From: Bacillota bacterium
GTDB taxonomy: Bacteria; Bacillota; Clostridia; Acetivibrionales; JAFADI01
DNA: 64,000 bases
Reading direction: 5' to 3'
NCBI GenBank assembly: GCA_023424965.1
Contig: JAFADI010000020.1
Span: forward strand, 1-64,000
Position numbers and translations under genes: made by a program. Shown piece after piece: positions 8,581-17,497 of this stretch. Numbering within the stretch: position 1 is the stretch's first letter; each line of letters begins with the position of its first letter. Below the pieces are notes generated by a model. That model did no database searches. It was not told the DNA's origin and saw only the letters and a list, made by a program, of their open reading frames with translations.

Positions 8581-10023
8581 ATGAGAAAAATGTTTTGCAG
8601 ATCGTTGAACCTGGTTTTCGTGTTTGTTATGGTTCTTGCAATTCTTGTTACCGGCTGTGGGGCTAATAATTCCGCTTCAAATGAGAGCAAACCGGCAGAA
8701 CCTTCATCTCCGGCTGCACCGGCAGAGAATCCCGCTTCAAAAGATTCCGGCGCAGGCATTGAATTAGTAGTTGCATCTGTGAATAATGGCCCGATGGTTA
8801 CCATGCAGGAGCTATCAGAGCAGTTTGCAAAATTAACCGGTATTAAAGTGAAGTATGTTATGCTCACTGAAAATGATATACGTTCCAAGATCCAGCAAGA
8901 TGTTGCGGTAGGAGGCGGACAATTCGACCTTGTCACCCTGGGCACCAACGATATCGGCGCATATCTGGACAATGGATGGACCACACAACTCCAGCCGCTG
9001 TTTGATAAGATGAATGCTCAAGACAAGGCTGCCTATGATTTTGACGACTTGATTAAGGCAAATATTCCCGCCTATTCATCTGCAAAGAATGGACTGGCAG
9101 CGATTCCCCTTTACGGTGAAAGCACAATGGTCATGTACCGTAAGGACCTCTTTGAGCAGGCAGGGCTTACCATGCCTGAAGAGCCCACATGGGAACAGAT
9201 ATACGGCTTTGCAAAAAAACTGCATGACCCCTCAAAGAACATCGTCGGCATGGCCTTGCGCGGAAAGCCGGGTTACGGCGAAAACATGTATACCTTCGGC
9301 ACCATTCTCTATGCATACGGCGCTCAATGGTTTGATATGAACTGGAAGCCCCAGCTCCAAACCAAAGAAATGAAAGCAGCCTGGGAATTCTATAAGAAGC
9401 TGGAAAACGAAACCGGAGCCAAGGACGTTACCTCTAACGGTTATACGGAAACATTGAATCTCATGGCAAGCGGAAAAGCGGCGATATACTACGATGCGAC
9501 CGTATCAGCCGCTGTATTTGAAGGGGAAAAGTCTGCGATAAAGGGGAAAGTCGGATATGCCCTGTCGCCCTCCGGACCGGGAAAAGGGAATACCCAGACC
9601 ATCGGCGGATGGGGATTGGCAATTACCGCGAAAACAAAGCATATGGAGGAAGCCTTCAAATACCTTGCCTGGGTAACCGGCAAAGAGTATGTAGAGCTGG
9701 TTGCGAAAGAAAAGGGCTGGATCAATGTTCCTTCCGGCGCGCGTACCTCTACATACACTAACGCGAATTATAAAGCAGTGGCAAGCTTTGCCGATATCAC
9801 CCTGAAATCTCTTTCCGGAGCCTCCTTCGATAAACAGGCCGTCGGACAGACTCCCTATACCGGAAACTCTTTGCCCAACATTCCTGAATATGCAAGTATT
9901 GGTGAACAGGTGGGACAAATCCTGGCAGACTATGTTTCCGGTGGCAAATCTATCGACGACGCCCTTGCAGAAAGCCAGAAAATCGCTGAACAGGCCATGA
10001 AGGACGGCGGCTATATCAAGTAG
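8581..10023 (+). CDS. ABC transporter sugar-binding lipoprotein
   Basis: This 480-residue extracellular solute-binding protein belongs to the family 1 (MalE/UgpB-like) carbohydrate group. It has a lipoprotein signal peptide (residues 1-25) with lipobox LVTGC and Cys26 as the lipidated residue, followed by a Ser/Pro/Ala-rich tether. GGAGGT (8569-8574) sets the start at 8581; an in-frame ATG at 8518 lacks a site and would spoil the signal peptide. It is first in the operon and is separated from the permeases by a strong hairpin. The catabolic genes downstream suggest a pentitol or pentose ligand, but the sequence does not fix the substrate. Confidence 0.9.
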   Translation: MRKMFCRSLNLVFVFVMVLAILVTGCGANNSASNESKPAEPSSPAAPAENPASKDSGAGIELVVASVNNGPMVTMQELSEQFAKLTGIKVKYVMLTENDIRSKIQQDVAVGGGQFDLVTLGTNDIGAYLDNGWTTQLQPLFDKMNAQDKAAYDFDDLIKANIPAYSSAKNGLAAIPLYGESTMVMYRKDLFEQAGLTMPEEPTWEQIYGFAKKLHDPSKNIVGMALRGKPGYGENMYTFGTILYAYGAQWFDMNWKPQLQTKEMKAAWEFYKKLENETGAKDVTSNGYTETLNLMASGKAAIYYDATVSAAVFEGEKSAIKGKVGYALSPSGPGKGNTQTIGGWGLAITAKTKHMEEAFKYLAWVTGKEYVELVAKEKGWINVPSGARTSTYTNANYKAVASFADITLKSLSGASFDKQAVGQTPYTGNSLPNIPEYASIGEQVGQILADYVSGGKSIDDALAESQKIAEQAMKDGGYIK

Positions 10024-10035
10024 TTCCCAGATAAG

Positions 10036-10073
10036 GGTTCCATAACGTGAGATTGATCTCACGTTATGGAACC
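10036..10073 (+). other. 18-bp perfect hairpin between binding protein and permease genes
   Basis: GGTTCCATAACGTGAGAT (10036-10053) is exactly complementary to 10056-10073, leaving a two-base centre. No T run follows, so it is probably an mRNA-stabilising or processing hairpin rather than a terminator. Such structures let the binding protein outnumber its permeases. Confidence 0.75.
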
Positions 10074-10114
10074 GATCACTCCAAATAAATTGAAAAGGCA
10101 GGGGAAGCCTGATA

Positions 10115-11017
10115 ATGAGTAAACCGGAACAGCTTAAAAAACCCAAAAACAATTTAAGAAAGTATCTCGTCTTGCCGGCGTTTATTTTTGTAGCAGTGAT
10201 TACCCAGATACCATTTCTGATTACGATCATTCTTTCGTTTCTCAAGTGGAACGTAAAAAGGCCGGACATTCCGGTTACATTTGCGGGGTTTGACAATTAT
10301 AGCTACATTTTTTCAGACAGTAAATTCTATCGCGTACTATTCAACAGCTTTATACAGGCTGCAGGTTCCCTCGTGCTGTGCACCGTCCTGGCATTTTTAC
10401 TGGCACTGTTGTTTAACCGCACCTTTAAAGGCATATATCTTGCACGGTCCTTTATTATTATTTCCTATTTTGTTATGGAATCTGTGGTGGGTATTGTCTG
10501 GAAAACTTTGATCCTCAGCCCTTCTTTCGGGATCAATCAGGTGCTGGCAAGCTGGATTGGGGTAGAGCCCATCGCCTTCTTTGACAGCGCTCATTCGCTG
10601 ATTACGATTATTATACTGATTGTATGGCAGTGGACTCCATTCATGTTTATGATATTGCTGGCCGGACTTCAGAATCTTTCGGATGAGGTGATGGAAAGCG
10701 CAAGGATCGACGGCGCGCGGGGCTTGAAATTGGTCTACTATATCCAGATTCCCATGATAAAGAGCTATTTCGAAGTCGGTATGATGTTTAGCCTGATTAA
10801 TATATTGAAGGTGTTTGGCCTGGTCTTTGTCACTACCCAGGGAGGACCTGGCGTGTCCTCCGCAAATTTGCCCTATTATGTTTACAGGACCGCTTTTTAT
10901 GATTGGCAGATGGGGCGTTCCGCAGCGATCGCAGTAATAACGGTAGTAATTACCCTGATTATTATCCAGAACTTTTTCAATCTCATCCGCCGCAAGCAAA
11001 AGGGGGTCATGGCATGA
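10115..11017 (+). CDS. ABC sugar transporter permease (MalF-like)
   Basis: This 300-residue inner-membrane protein has six predicted membrane helices and the EAA loop that docks the ATPase (ESARIDGARGLKLVYYIQIPMI, about residues 192-213). It is translated just after the binding-protein gene and overlaps the next permease by the ATGA quartet. No ATP-binding subunit gene exists anywhere in this locus, so it probably uses a shared MsmK/UgpC-type ATPase encoded elsewhere, as many clostridial family 1 importers do. Confidence 0.92.
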   Translation: MSKPEQLKKPKNNLRKYLVLPAFIFVAVITQIPFLITIILSFLKWNVKRPDIPVTFAGFDNYSYIFSDSKFYRVLFNSFIQAAGSLVLCTVLAFLLALLFNRTFKGIYLARSFIIISYFVMESVVGIVWKTLILSPSFGINQVLASWIGVEPIAFFDSAHSLITIIILIVWQWTPFMFMILLAGLQNLSDEVMESARIDGARGLKLVYYIQIPMIKSYFEVGMMFSLINILKVFGLVFVTTQGGPGVSSANLPYYVYRTAFYDWQMGRSAAIAVITVVITLIIIQNFFNLIRRKQKGVMA

Positions 11018-11838
11018 ACGGTTGGAACATCAAGAAAGTAAAGAATTTATCGGTAAACTCTGTCACCTGGATCATTGCCGTTCTCTATGCATCGCCGATT
11101 TTTTATATGATTTTGACAGGTTTCAAGCCCGAAGAAAAGGTGGCGCCACCCCAATTCCTGTTTACCCCCACCCTTGAAAATTACAGAGCGGTGATTTCGA
11201 ACGATCTCGTTTTGCATTCCTTCAATTCGGTGTTTATTACGATTGTTGCAGTGATACTGACGGTTTTGCTGTCCGTGCCTGCGGCCTATTCACTTGTATA
11301 TGGCAGCCTGAAAAATGCCCAGGGGATTTATTACTGGTTCATTACAACCACCCTGCTGCCGGCGGTTGCAGTGGTCATGCCGATTTTTCTGGCCCTTAAC
11401 TACATAAAGCTTCTTGATACGAGACTGGGGCTGATACTGCTTTACTCTGCCGCAGGTGTTCCACTGATGATCTGGCTGGTAAAAACTTTTTTTGAGGATA
11501 TCCCCTATGAACTGATCGAGGCTGCTGATATAGACGGCTGCAACCGTTTTGCTTCCTTCTTCAAAATCATACTGCCGCTCATTCGCGGCGGCATTTTTTC
11601 AACGGCAATGCTGGTATTCATAACAACCTGGAACGAGTTTTTCTTTGCTGTGAACATGACCTATTCAAAAGCGGCAACACTGCCGATTTATCTGAACCGG
11701 TTTTTGACCCAGCAGGGTTACTTTTGGGCAAAAATGAGCGCTGCAAGTACGCTGGTTGTTATTATACCCATCATTCTCAGTTTCTTCACCCAGAAAACTC
11801 TCGTTAAAGGACTTACGGTCGGAGCGGTCAAGGGATAA
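11014..11838 (+). CDS. ABC sugar transporter permease (MalG-like)
   Basis: This 274-residue second permease has six predicted helices and the EAA motif EAADIDGCNRFASFFKIILP (about 170-189). The ATG at 11014 overlaps the TGA of the first permease (ATGA), giving translational coupling; an in-frame start at 10903 would lie deep in the preceding gene and is rejected. It would form a heterodimeric channel with the MalF-like subunit. Confidence 0.92.
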   Translation: MNGWNIKKVKNLSVNSVTWIIAVLYASPIFYMILTGFKPEEKVAPPQFLFTPTLENYRAVISNDLVLHSFNSVFITIVAVILTVLLSVPAAYSLVYGSLKNAQGIYYWFITTTLLPAVAVVMPIFLALNYIKLLDTRLGLILLYSAAGVPLMIWLVKTFFEDIPYELIEAADIDGCNRFASFFKIILPLIRGGIFSTAMLVFITTWNEFFFAVNMTYSKAATLPIYLNRFLTQQGYFWAKMSAASTLVVIIPIILSFFTQKTLVKGLTVGAVKG

Positions 11839-11888
11839 TTCCAATAGATCCCTTCTGCCCGGGCCTGTACCCTTGCAGTGATTTAAAG

Positions 11889-11911
11889 CTTCCACCTCCG
11901 GAAGGTTTTTG
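11889..11911 (+). terminator. Weak intra-operon terminator
   Basis: CTTCC (11889-11893) pairs with GGAAG (11900-11904), followed by a T run. It may attenuate transcription from the importer genes into the enzyme genes. Confidence 0.5.
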
Positions 11912-11977
11912 TTAAATATCTGACAATAACGAGCCAAAAGAACAATTAAATTTTACTAAAACGAAAGGATGATTAAG

Positions 11978-12742
11978 ATGACAATACTTGACAAGTTTTT
12001 GTTAACAGGGAAAAAAGCAGTAGTTACAGGTGGGTCAAGAGGAATAGGCCAGAGCATTGCCGTTGCCTTTGCCGAAGCGGGGGCGGATGTGGCGTTATTG
12101 GATGTTGGCAATTCGGCAGAGTCTGTGGAAAAAGTTAAAAAACTGGGACGGGATTGCTTTGCATTGACTGCCGACGTGGGCAATGAGAAAGAGGTGAATG
12201 AAGCGTTTGCAGAGGTAGAAAAGCGGTTCGGAACGGTGGATATTCTTTTTAACAACGCAGGCATATGCATCTGTGAACCCGCGGAGGAAATGACTTATGA
12301 AGATTGGCGCAAAGTGATTAACGTCAACCTTGACGCCCAATTCCTTGTAGCGCGGGCAGCCGGGAGAATCATGATCAAGAACGGAAAAGGCGGCGCAATC
12401 ATCAGTACGGCGTCGATGTCCGGGTACATTGTGAATGTTCCCCAGCCGCAAGTGGCATATAACGCCTCAAAAGCCGCGGTAATCCATTTGACAAAATCTC
12501 TTGCGGTGGAATGGGCAAGGTTCAATATCAGGGTCAATTCCATCAGTCCCGGATATACGGCTACGCCGATGGGCTCGCTGGTTCCGCCTGAGCGGTCAAA
12601 GAACTGGTTTGTCGTGGCGCCGATGAAGAGAATGTGTCTTCCGGAAGAGCTCCAGGGTGCCGTGCTTTATCTTGCAAGCGATGCTTCCACCTATACTACC
12701 GGCTGCGATATTGTAATCGACGGCGGATATACCTGTGTGTAA
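11978..12742 (+). CDS. Short-chain dehydrogenase/reductase, probably polyol or ketose specific
   Basis: This 254-residue classical SDR has the cofactor motif TGGSRGIG (about 15-22), the NNAG motif, catalytic Ser in STASMSGY, and the Tyr-Lys pair YNASK. The C-terminal DASTYTTGCDIVIDGGYTCV is typical. Asp at the end of beta-2 (LLDVGN) favours NAD(H). Its place between a sugar importer and transketolase genes, and resemblance to arabinitol/sorbose-type SDRs, suggest oxidation of a pentitol or reduction of a ketose. The ATG at 11978 has AAAGGATGAT at good distance; the ATG at 11969 sits on the site. Confidence 0.85.
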   Translation: MTILDKFLLTGKKAVVTGGSRGIGQSIAVAFAEAGADVALLDVGNSAESVEKVKKLGRDCFALTADVGNEKEVNEAFAEVEKRFGTVDILFNNAGICICEPAEEMTYEDWRKVINVNLDAQFLVARAAGRIMIKNGKGGAIISTASMSGYIVNVPQPQVAYNASKAAVIHLTKSLAVEWARFNIRVNSISPGYTATPMGSLVPPERSKNWFVVAPMKRMCLPEELQGAVLYLASDASTYTTGCDIVIDGGYTCV

Positions 12743-12782
12743 GCAGTAATATTTTTAACGGACGAAAGGGAGAAGGGTGTAT

Positions 12783-13601
12783 ATGAATCATAATGTTGAG
12801 TTTTTCAAAGAAAAATCCCGTTTACTGAGGCGGGAAATCATCGAAATCATCCATACTGCAGGCTCGGGGCATCCCGGAGGTTCTCTGTCGGTTATCGACA
12901 TATTGACCGTTCTGTACTATGGAGTAATGAAAATTGACGGCTCCAACCCAAAGGACGAAGACCGGGATCGGCTTGTCCTCTCCAAGGGACATGTGGCACC
13001 TGCACTATACTGCGTTTTGGCGGACAAGGGATTTTTCGACAGGAGCGAGCTGAAAACCCTGAGAAAACCCGGTTCAATCCTCCAGGGGCATCCTGACATG
13101 AAGAAGACACCGGGAATCGAAATATCCACCGGCTCGCTGGGACAGGGATTGTCCGCCGCAAACGGCATGGCCCTTGCAGCAAGGACCGATCACAGGAATT
13201 ATAATGTTTATGCCATCCTCGGAGACGGAGAACTCCAGGAGGGACAAATCTGGGAGGCCGCAATGACGGCAGCGCACTACAAGCTCAACAACCTGATCGC
13301 TGTTGTAGACTTCAACGGACTCCAGCTTGATGGACCGGTAGCGGAAATCATGGGAATTGAACCCCTAGATGAAAAGTTCAAAGCCTTCGGCTGGAATACC
13401 CTCGTAATCGACGGGCACAACCATGAAGAGATCTATCATGCCGTTGCGCTGGCAAAGAAAAGCAAGGAAAAGCCAACAGCCATTATTGCAAAAACCAAAA
13501 AGGGAAAAGGCGTTTCCTTTATGGAAGACCGGTGTGAATGGCATGGGCACGGGATAAACAAAGAACAGGCAGCGCAAGCGCTGGCGGAGCTGGAGGGATG
13601 A
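12783..13601 (+). CDS. Transketolase, N-terminal (TPP-binding) subunit
   Basis: This 272-residue subunit carries the thiamine-diphosphate motif GDGELQEGQIWEA...N (about 143-172) and the early HTAGSGHPGG segment of transketolases. The catalytic pyrimidine-binding part is encoded by the next gene, so the enzyme is split in two as in many Clostridia. It moves two-carbon units between xylulose-5-P, ribose-5-P and other sugar phosphates, feeding pentose carbon to glycolysis. The start at 12783 follows AAGGGAGAAGGG; the GTG at 12777 is inside that site. Confidence 0.9.
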   Translation: MNHNVEFFKEKSRLLRREIIEIIHTAGSGHPGGSLSVIDILTVLYYGVMKIDGSNPKDEDRDRLVLSKGHVAPALYCVLADKGFFDRSELKTLRKPGSILQGHPDMKKTPGIEISTGSLGQGLSAANGMALAARTDHRNYNVYAILGDGELQEGQIWEAAMTAAHYKLNNLIAVVDFNGLQLDGPVAEIMGIEPLDEKFKAFGWNTLVIDGHNHEEIYHAVALAKKSKEKPTAIIAKTKKGKGVSFMEDRCEWHGHGINKEQAAQALAELEG

Positions 13602-13603
13602 AT

Positions 13604-14545
13604 ATGAATATTTCGACAAGAGAAGCGTATGGAAAAGCGCTGGCTGAATTCGGAGAGCAATATAAAAATATGGTAGTACTTGACGCCGACGTATCCAGGT
13701 GTACCATGACGATCTATTTTGCGGAGAGATACCCTGACAGGTTTTTCAATGTGGGGGTATCGGAGGCGGATATGGTGGCAACGGCAGCAGGATTGGCCAC
13801 CTGCGGGAAAATACCTTTTGTAAGTGCTTTTGCGGTATTTGCGGCAGGAAGGGCCTTTGACCAGGTGAGAAATTCAGTGGCGTACCCCAGGCTGAACGTA
13901 AAAATCGGCGCGACACACGCAGGCATAACCATCGGTGAAGATGGCGGAACGCACCAATCCATCGAAGATATCGCCTTAATGCGGGCAGTGCCCAATATGG
14001 TGGTGCTGAGTCCTGCAGACGCGGTAGAAACAAGAGCGGCGGTAAAGGCCGCCATTGACCACGACGGACCTGTATACATTCGGCTGGGCAGGCCCGCCCA
14101 GGCAGCCATTTTTGATGAGGACAGCTACCGGTTTGAGCTTGGCAAAGGGGCGGTAATCAAAGAAGGTGACGATGTGGCCATCTTCTCTACAGGGGTGATG
14201 ACGTCCAAAGCCATAGAAGCTGCCGAAATACTTAAGGCAGAGGGAATCAATGCACGGGTTGTCAACATCCATACCATAAAACCCATCGACAGGGACATCA
14301 TTGTCAGGGCGGCGAAAGAGACAAAGGGGATTGTGACGGCAGAAGACCACAATGTCATCGGAGGACTGGGGGGAGCAATCGCCGAGGTTCTGGCGAGGGA
14401 GTATCCCACAAAAATGCAGATGGTAGGGATTGAAGACCGGTTCGGCGTATCCGGAACCTCCGAACAACTGATGGAAATCTTCGGGCTGACGGTGGAAAAC
14501 ATCATAAGCAAGGTCAAGGTGCTTTTGGAGGAATCAAAGGCATGA
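13604..14545 (+). CDS. Transketolase, C-terminal (pyrimidine-binding) subunit
   Basis: This 313-residue partner of the preceding gene begins with STREAYGKALAEFGE and contains the FNVGVSEADMVATAAGLA segment with the conserved Glu that activates thiamine diphosphate, followed by the C-terminal transketolase domain. GGAGGG at 13592-13597 suits the ATG at 13604; the ATG at 13598, which overlaps the previous stop, is the alternative. The two halves are translationally linked. A locus-specific transketolase implies pentose flux too large or too specialised for the housekeeping enzyme. Confidence 0.9.
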   Translation: MNISTREAYGKALAEFGEQYKNMVVLDADVSRCTMTIYFAERYPDRFFNVGVSEADMVATAAGLATCGKIPFVSAFAVFAAGRAFDQVRNSVAYPRLNVKIGATHAGITIGEDGGTHQSIEDIALMRAVPNMVVLSPADAVETRAAVKAAIDHDGPVYIRLGRPAQAAIFDEDSYRFELGKGAVIKEGDDVAIFSTGVMTSKAIEAAEILKAEGINARVVNIHTIKPIDRDIIVRAAKETKGIVTAEDHNVIGGLGGAIAEVLAREYPTKMQMVGIEDRFGVSGTSEQLMEIFGLTVENIISKVKVLLEESKA

Positions 14546-14601
14546 CCACATGGGGTACGAGAGATGCTGCGTTTAATATGTGAAGGATGGGAGAGGATTT
14601 C

Positions 14602-15645
14602 ATGGGTGACAGGATGAAAGTTGCGATGATGAATAAACCGGGGAAGTTTGATTTTGAGGAAAAACCGGTTCCGGAGGTAAAGCCCGACGATGTTTTGGTT
14701 AAGCTGGAGTATGTGGGCATATGCGGCTCCGATATGCATCTGTTCCAACACGGATACATCGGAGAAAACCATGTCACGGAGCCGATGGTGTTGGGGCATG
14801 AGCCCGGTGGGGTGGTGGCCGGGATTGGTTCAAATGTAAAAAGCCTGAAAATCGGCGACAGGGTCGCCGTAGAGCCAGGGGTCCCATGCTGGCACTGCGA
14901 ATTTTGCAAAAGCGGCAGGTACAACCTTTGCAAAAATGTGTATTTTTATGCATCCCTTCCGGTGGTAGAGGGTTGCTTTGCCGAATACATATCCCATCCG
15001 GCAAATCTTTGCTACAAGCTGCCTGACAACGTGAGCACCCTGGAGGGGGCATTGATGGAGCCGCTGGCTGTCGGGCTCCATGCCGCCAGGCAGTCGGGAA
15101 TTCAGATGGGAGCAAACGCCGTGGTTATCGGCGCAGGGTGCATCGGTCTGCTCACCATGCTTTCCATTAAAAGCATGGGCGTTGGAGAAGTCATTGTGGT
15201 GGATATCCAGCAAAACAGGCTTGAGCGCGCAGCAGAACTGGGGGCCTCTGAGGTTGTAAACGCGTCCGGGGCGGATGCGGTTCAAAGGGTGTTGGAACTG
15301 ACCGGCGGTGGGGCGGACTATGTATTTGAAACAGCCGGTTCGGAGCTGTCCATATTCCAGACCGCCAAAATGGTCAAACGCGGCGGAACCATAACCCTGG
15401 TAGGCTATACCAGGGATGGCATCGCAAAAATGAATGTCAACTGGCTCATCGACAATGAAGTTACCATAAAAACCGTATTCCGGTACAGAAATATTTATCC
15501 CGTTGCCATCGCTGCGGTTTCAAAAGGCATCATCCCCCTGAAGGAGATCGCCTCGGATATTTATGAATTTAAAGATATTCAGACGGCCATGGAGCACTCC
15601 GTCAATAACAAGGATAAAGTGACAAAGTGTGTCATTAAAATGTGA
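14602..15645 (+). CDS. Zinc-dependent polyol (sorbitol/xylitol-type) dehydrogenase
   Basis: This 347-residue medium-chain dehydrogenase has catalytic zinc ligands in GICGSD (Cys) and LGHEPGG (His, Glu), and four structural-zinc cysteines in VPCWHCEFCKSGRYNLC. The Rossmann motif GAGCIG is followed by VVDI, indicating NAD preference. The overall pattern is that of sorbitol, xylitol or arabitol dehydrogenases. It lies between transketolase and a ribulokinase-like gene, which fits polyol to ketose oxidation followed by phosphorylation. The start at 14602 follows GGGAGAGGA; the ATGs at 14587 and 14614 are alternatives. Confidence 0.88.
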   Translation: MGDRMKVAMMNKPGKFDFEEKPVPEVKPDDVLVKLEYVGICGSDMHLFQHGYIGENHVTEPMVLGHEPGGVVAGIGSNVKSLKIGDRVAVEPGVPCWHCEFCKSGRYNLCKNVYFYASLPVVEGCFAEYISHPANLCYKLPDNVSTLEGALMEPLAVGLHAARQSGIQMGANAVVIGAGCIGLLTMLSIKSMGVGEVIVVDIQQNRLERAAELGASEVVNASGADAVQRVLELTGGGADYVFETAGSELSIFQTAKMVKRGGTITLVGYTRDGIAKMNVNWLIDNEVTIKTVFRYRNIYPVAIAAVSKGIIPLKEIASDIYEFKDIQTAMEHSVNNKDKVTKCVIKM

Positions 15646-15698
15646 ATGGGGCAAAAGTCCCTGTTCAATCAAACAAATAATTGGTGAGGAGAAAAGCG

Positions 15699-17354
15699 AT
15701 GGAGAGGAGTCTGGTTGCCGGCGCTGATTTTGGAAGCGACTCGGTAAGGGTTATTGTCATTGACGCGTCAATAGGACGCAGGGCTGCGGAAGCCGTCAGT
15801 CCTTATCCCAGGTGGAAGAAAGGGCTTTACTGCGATGCTGCAAAAAAACAGTTCCGGCAGCACCCCCTTGATTATATTGAAAGCTTCACGGAATGTATGA
15901 AAGCAGCGATGGAGCAGCTTGGTCCCGACAGAAAAAAAGATCTTCGAGCAATCGCCATTGACACTACCGGATCAACGCCCTGCCCCGTAAATGAAAAAGG
16001 TACTCCATTGGCCATGCTGGAGGAATTCAGGGAGAACCCCAATGCCATGTTTCACCTCTGGAAGGATCATACGGCGGTGGAAGAAGCCAGGGAAATCAAT
16101 GAGGTTTTTTCTTCCGGTGCAATTGATTATACAAGGTATCAGGGGATTTATTCTTCCGAATGGTACTGGGCCAAGATGCTTCACACCATCCGGACGGATG
16201 AAGGGGTAAAAAAGGCTGCCTGGAGCTGGGTTGAACACAGTGACTGGCTGCCGTCGCTTTTGACAGGCAGGACAGAGCCGGACGGGATGTACAGAGGAGC
16301 TTGCGCCGCAGGCCATAAGGCCCTCTACAACAGCCATTTCGGTGGGCTTCCTCACCCGGAGTGTCTTGAAAAACTTGACCCTTACCTGGCGCTGATTGCG
16401 AAACGCTACCAGAGCAAACCGCAAGCCGCCGGTACGCCCCTGGGCGCCATAACGAAAGAATGGTCCGATGTGCTGGGAATCCCGGAGGATACCCTTGTGG
16501 GAGGCGGCTCCTTTGATGCGCATGCGGGGGCGGTGGGAGCCGGAGTCCGGCCCCGTACAATGGTAAAGGCTGTAGGTACGTCTGCCGTTGACATGCTGAT
16601 TGAAGAAGAGGCCAACCTGGAAGGAAAAGATTTGCGGGCTTACTGCGGACAGGCGGAAGATTCCATTGTACCGGGATATATCGGCATTGAGGCGGGCCAG
16701 GCTGCCTTCGGCGATGTTTTTGCATGGTTTTCCTCCCTTTTGATGTGGCCGGTGAGTGAGCTGCTCCAGGAGTCGACGCTGATTCCCGGAGATTTGAAAG
16801 CAGCCCTAGCAGAAGAAATGGGCCGCACAATCATAGGAAGCATAGAAAGAAGAGCAGAGCTTGAGGATACGGATGCAATTGCCCTGGACTGGTTTAACGG
16901 GCGGAGGTATCCCCACCTGAATGAGCGGGTGAAGGCGGGAATCGCGGGCCTTCATCTGGGTACCACGGCCCCCCAGCTCTACCGGGCTCTGGCTATGGCT
17001 GCCGTATTCGGCTCCAAAAGGATATTCGACAGTTATATTTCCAATGGGATTAAAATTGACCGGCTGATTCTTGTCGGCGGCATTGCCAGAAAGTCCCCTT
17101 TTATCATGCAAATGATGGCGGATGTGCTGCAGCGTCCCATTATGGTCTGCAGGGAAGAACAGGTCTGCGCATTGGGCGCCGCCATATATGCCGCTGTTGC
17201 CGCAGGCCTTTTCAAAAATGTGCCCCATGCACAGGAGGCCCTCTGCGAGCCGTATCATGCCAATTATGTGCCCGATAATAAAAAGATTGAAGAATACGAA
17301 AAGAAATATTTGAAATATCTGGAATACGGTAATTTTATTGAGTCCGCCACGTAA
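15699..17354 (+). CDS. FGGY-family carbohydrate kinase, ribulokinase (AraB)-like
   Basis: This 551-residue sugar kinase starts with GADFGSDSVRVIVID, the phosphate-1 loop of the hexokinase-like fold. It has AraB-type features: AIDTTGSTPCPV, WKDHTA and HSDWLPSLLTG in the N-domain, and GSFDAHAGAVGAG and LVGGIARKSPF in the C-domain. Family members phosphorylate ribulose, xylulose or related ketoses. The neighbouring dehydrogenases would supply that ketose, so a pentitol to ketopentose-5-phosphate pathway is likely. No L-arabinose isomerase (araA) or epimerase is adjacent, which argues against simple arabinose catabolism. The start follows GAGGAGA. Confidence 0.88.
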   Translation: MERSLVAGADFGSDSVRVIVIDASIGRRAAEAVSPYPRWKKGLYCDAAKKQFRQHPLDYIESFTECMKAAMEQLGPDRKKDLRAIAIDTTGSTPCPVNEKGTPLAMLEEFRENPNAMFHLWKDHTAVEEAREINEVFSSGAIDYTRYQGIYSSEWYWAKMLHTIRTDEGVKKAAWSWVEHSDWLPSLLTGRTEPDGMYRGACAAGHKALYNSHFGGLPHPECLEKLDPYLALIAKRYQSKPQAAGTPLGAITKEWSDVLGIPEDTLVGGGSFDAHAGAVGAGVRPRTMVKAVGTSAVDMLIEEEANLEGKDLRAYCGQAEDSIVPGYIGIEAGQAAFGDVFAWFSSLLMWPVSELLQESTLIPGDLKAALAEEMGRTIIGSIERRAELEDTDAIALDWFNGRRYPHLNERVKAGIAGLHLGTTAPQLYRALAMAAVFGSKRIFDSYISNGIKIDRLILVGGIARKSPFIMQMMADVLQRPIMVCREEQVCALGAAIYAAVAAGLFKNVPHAQEALCEPYHANYVPDNKKIEEYEKKYLKYLEYGNFIESAT

Positions 17355-17424
17355 GATTGAAAATTTAATTTGAAGAAGCTGTCAGACTGAATTTTTTCTT
17401 AATAGGGAATGCAGGATAGTAAAG

Positions 17425-17490
17425 TTGCTTGACAAAGGTTTATCCGGTATAATATGATGAAATTTGTGTAAAAAGTTTACCGAATAAACT
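17425..17490 (+). promoter_or_regulatory. Promoter and operator of the ROK repressor gene
   Basis: TTGCTT (17425-17430) and TATAAT (17448-17453) are 17 bp apart. AGTTTACCGAATAAACT (17474-17490) follows about 20 bp later and differs from the importer operator at three central positions only. The repressor probably autoregulates and controls the importer through the same sequence. Confidence 0.7.
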
Positions 17491-17497
17491 TTGACAT

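Noticed and set aside
8581..17354. Search for an ABC ATPase or pentose isomerase/epimerase gene in the polyol locus
   Set aside because: All frames are accounted for by other genes; neither is encoded here.
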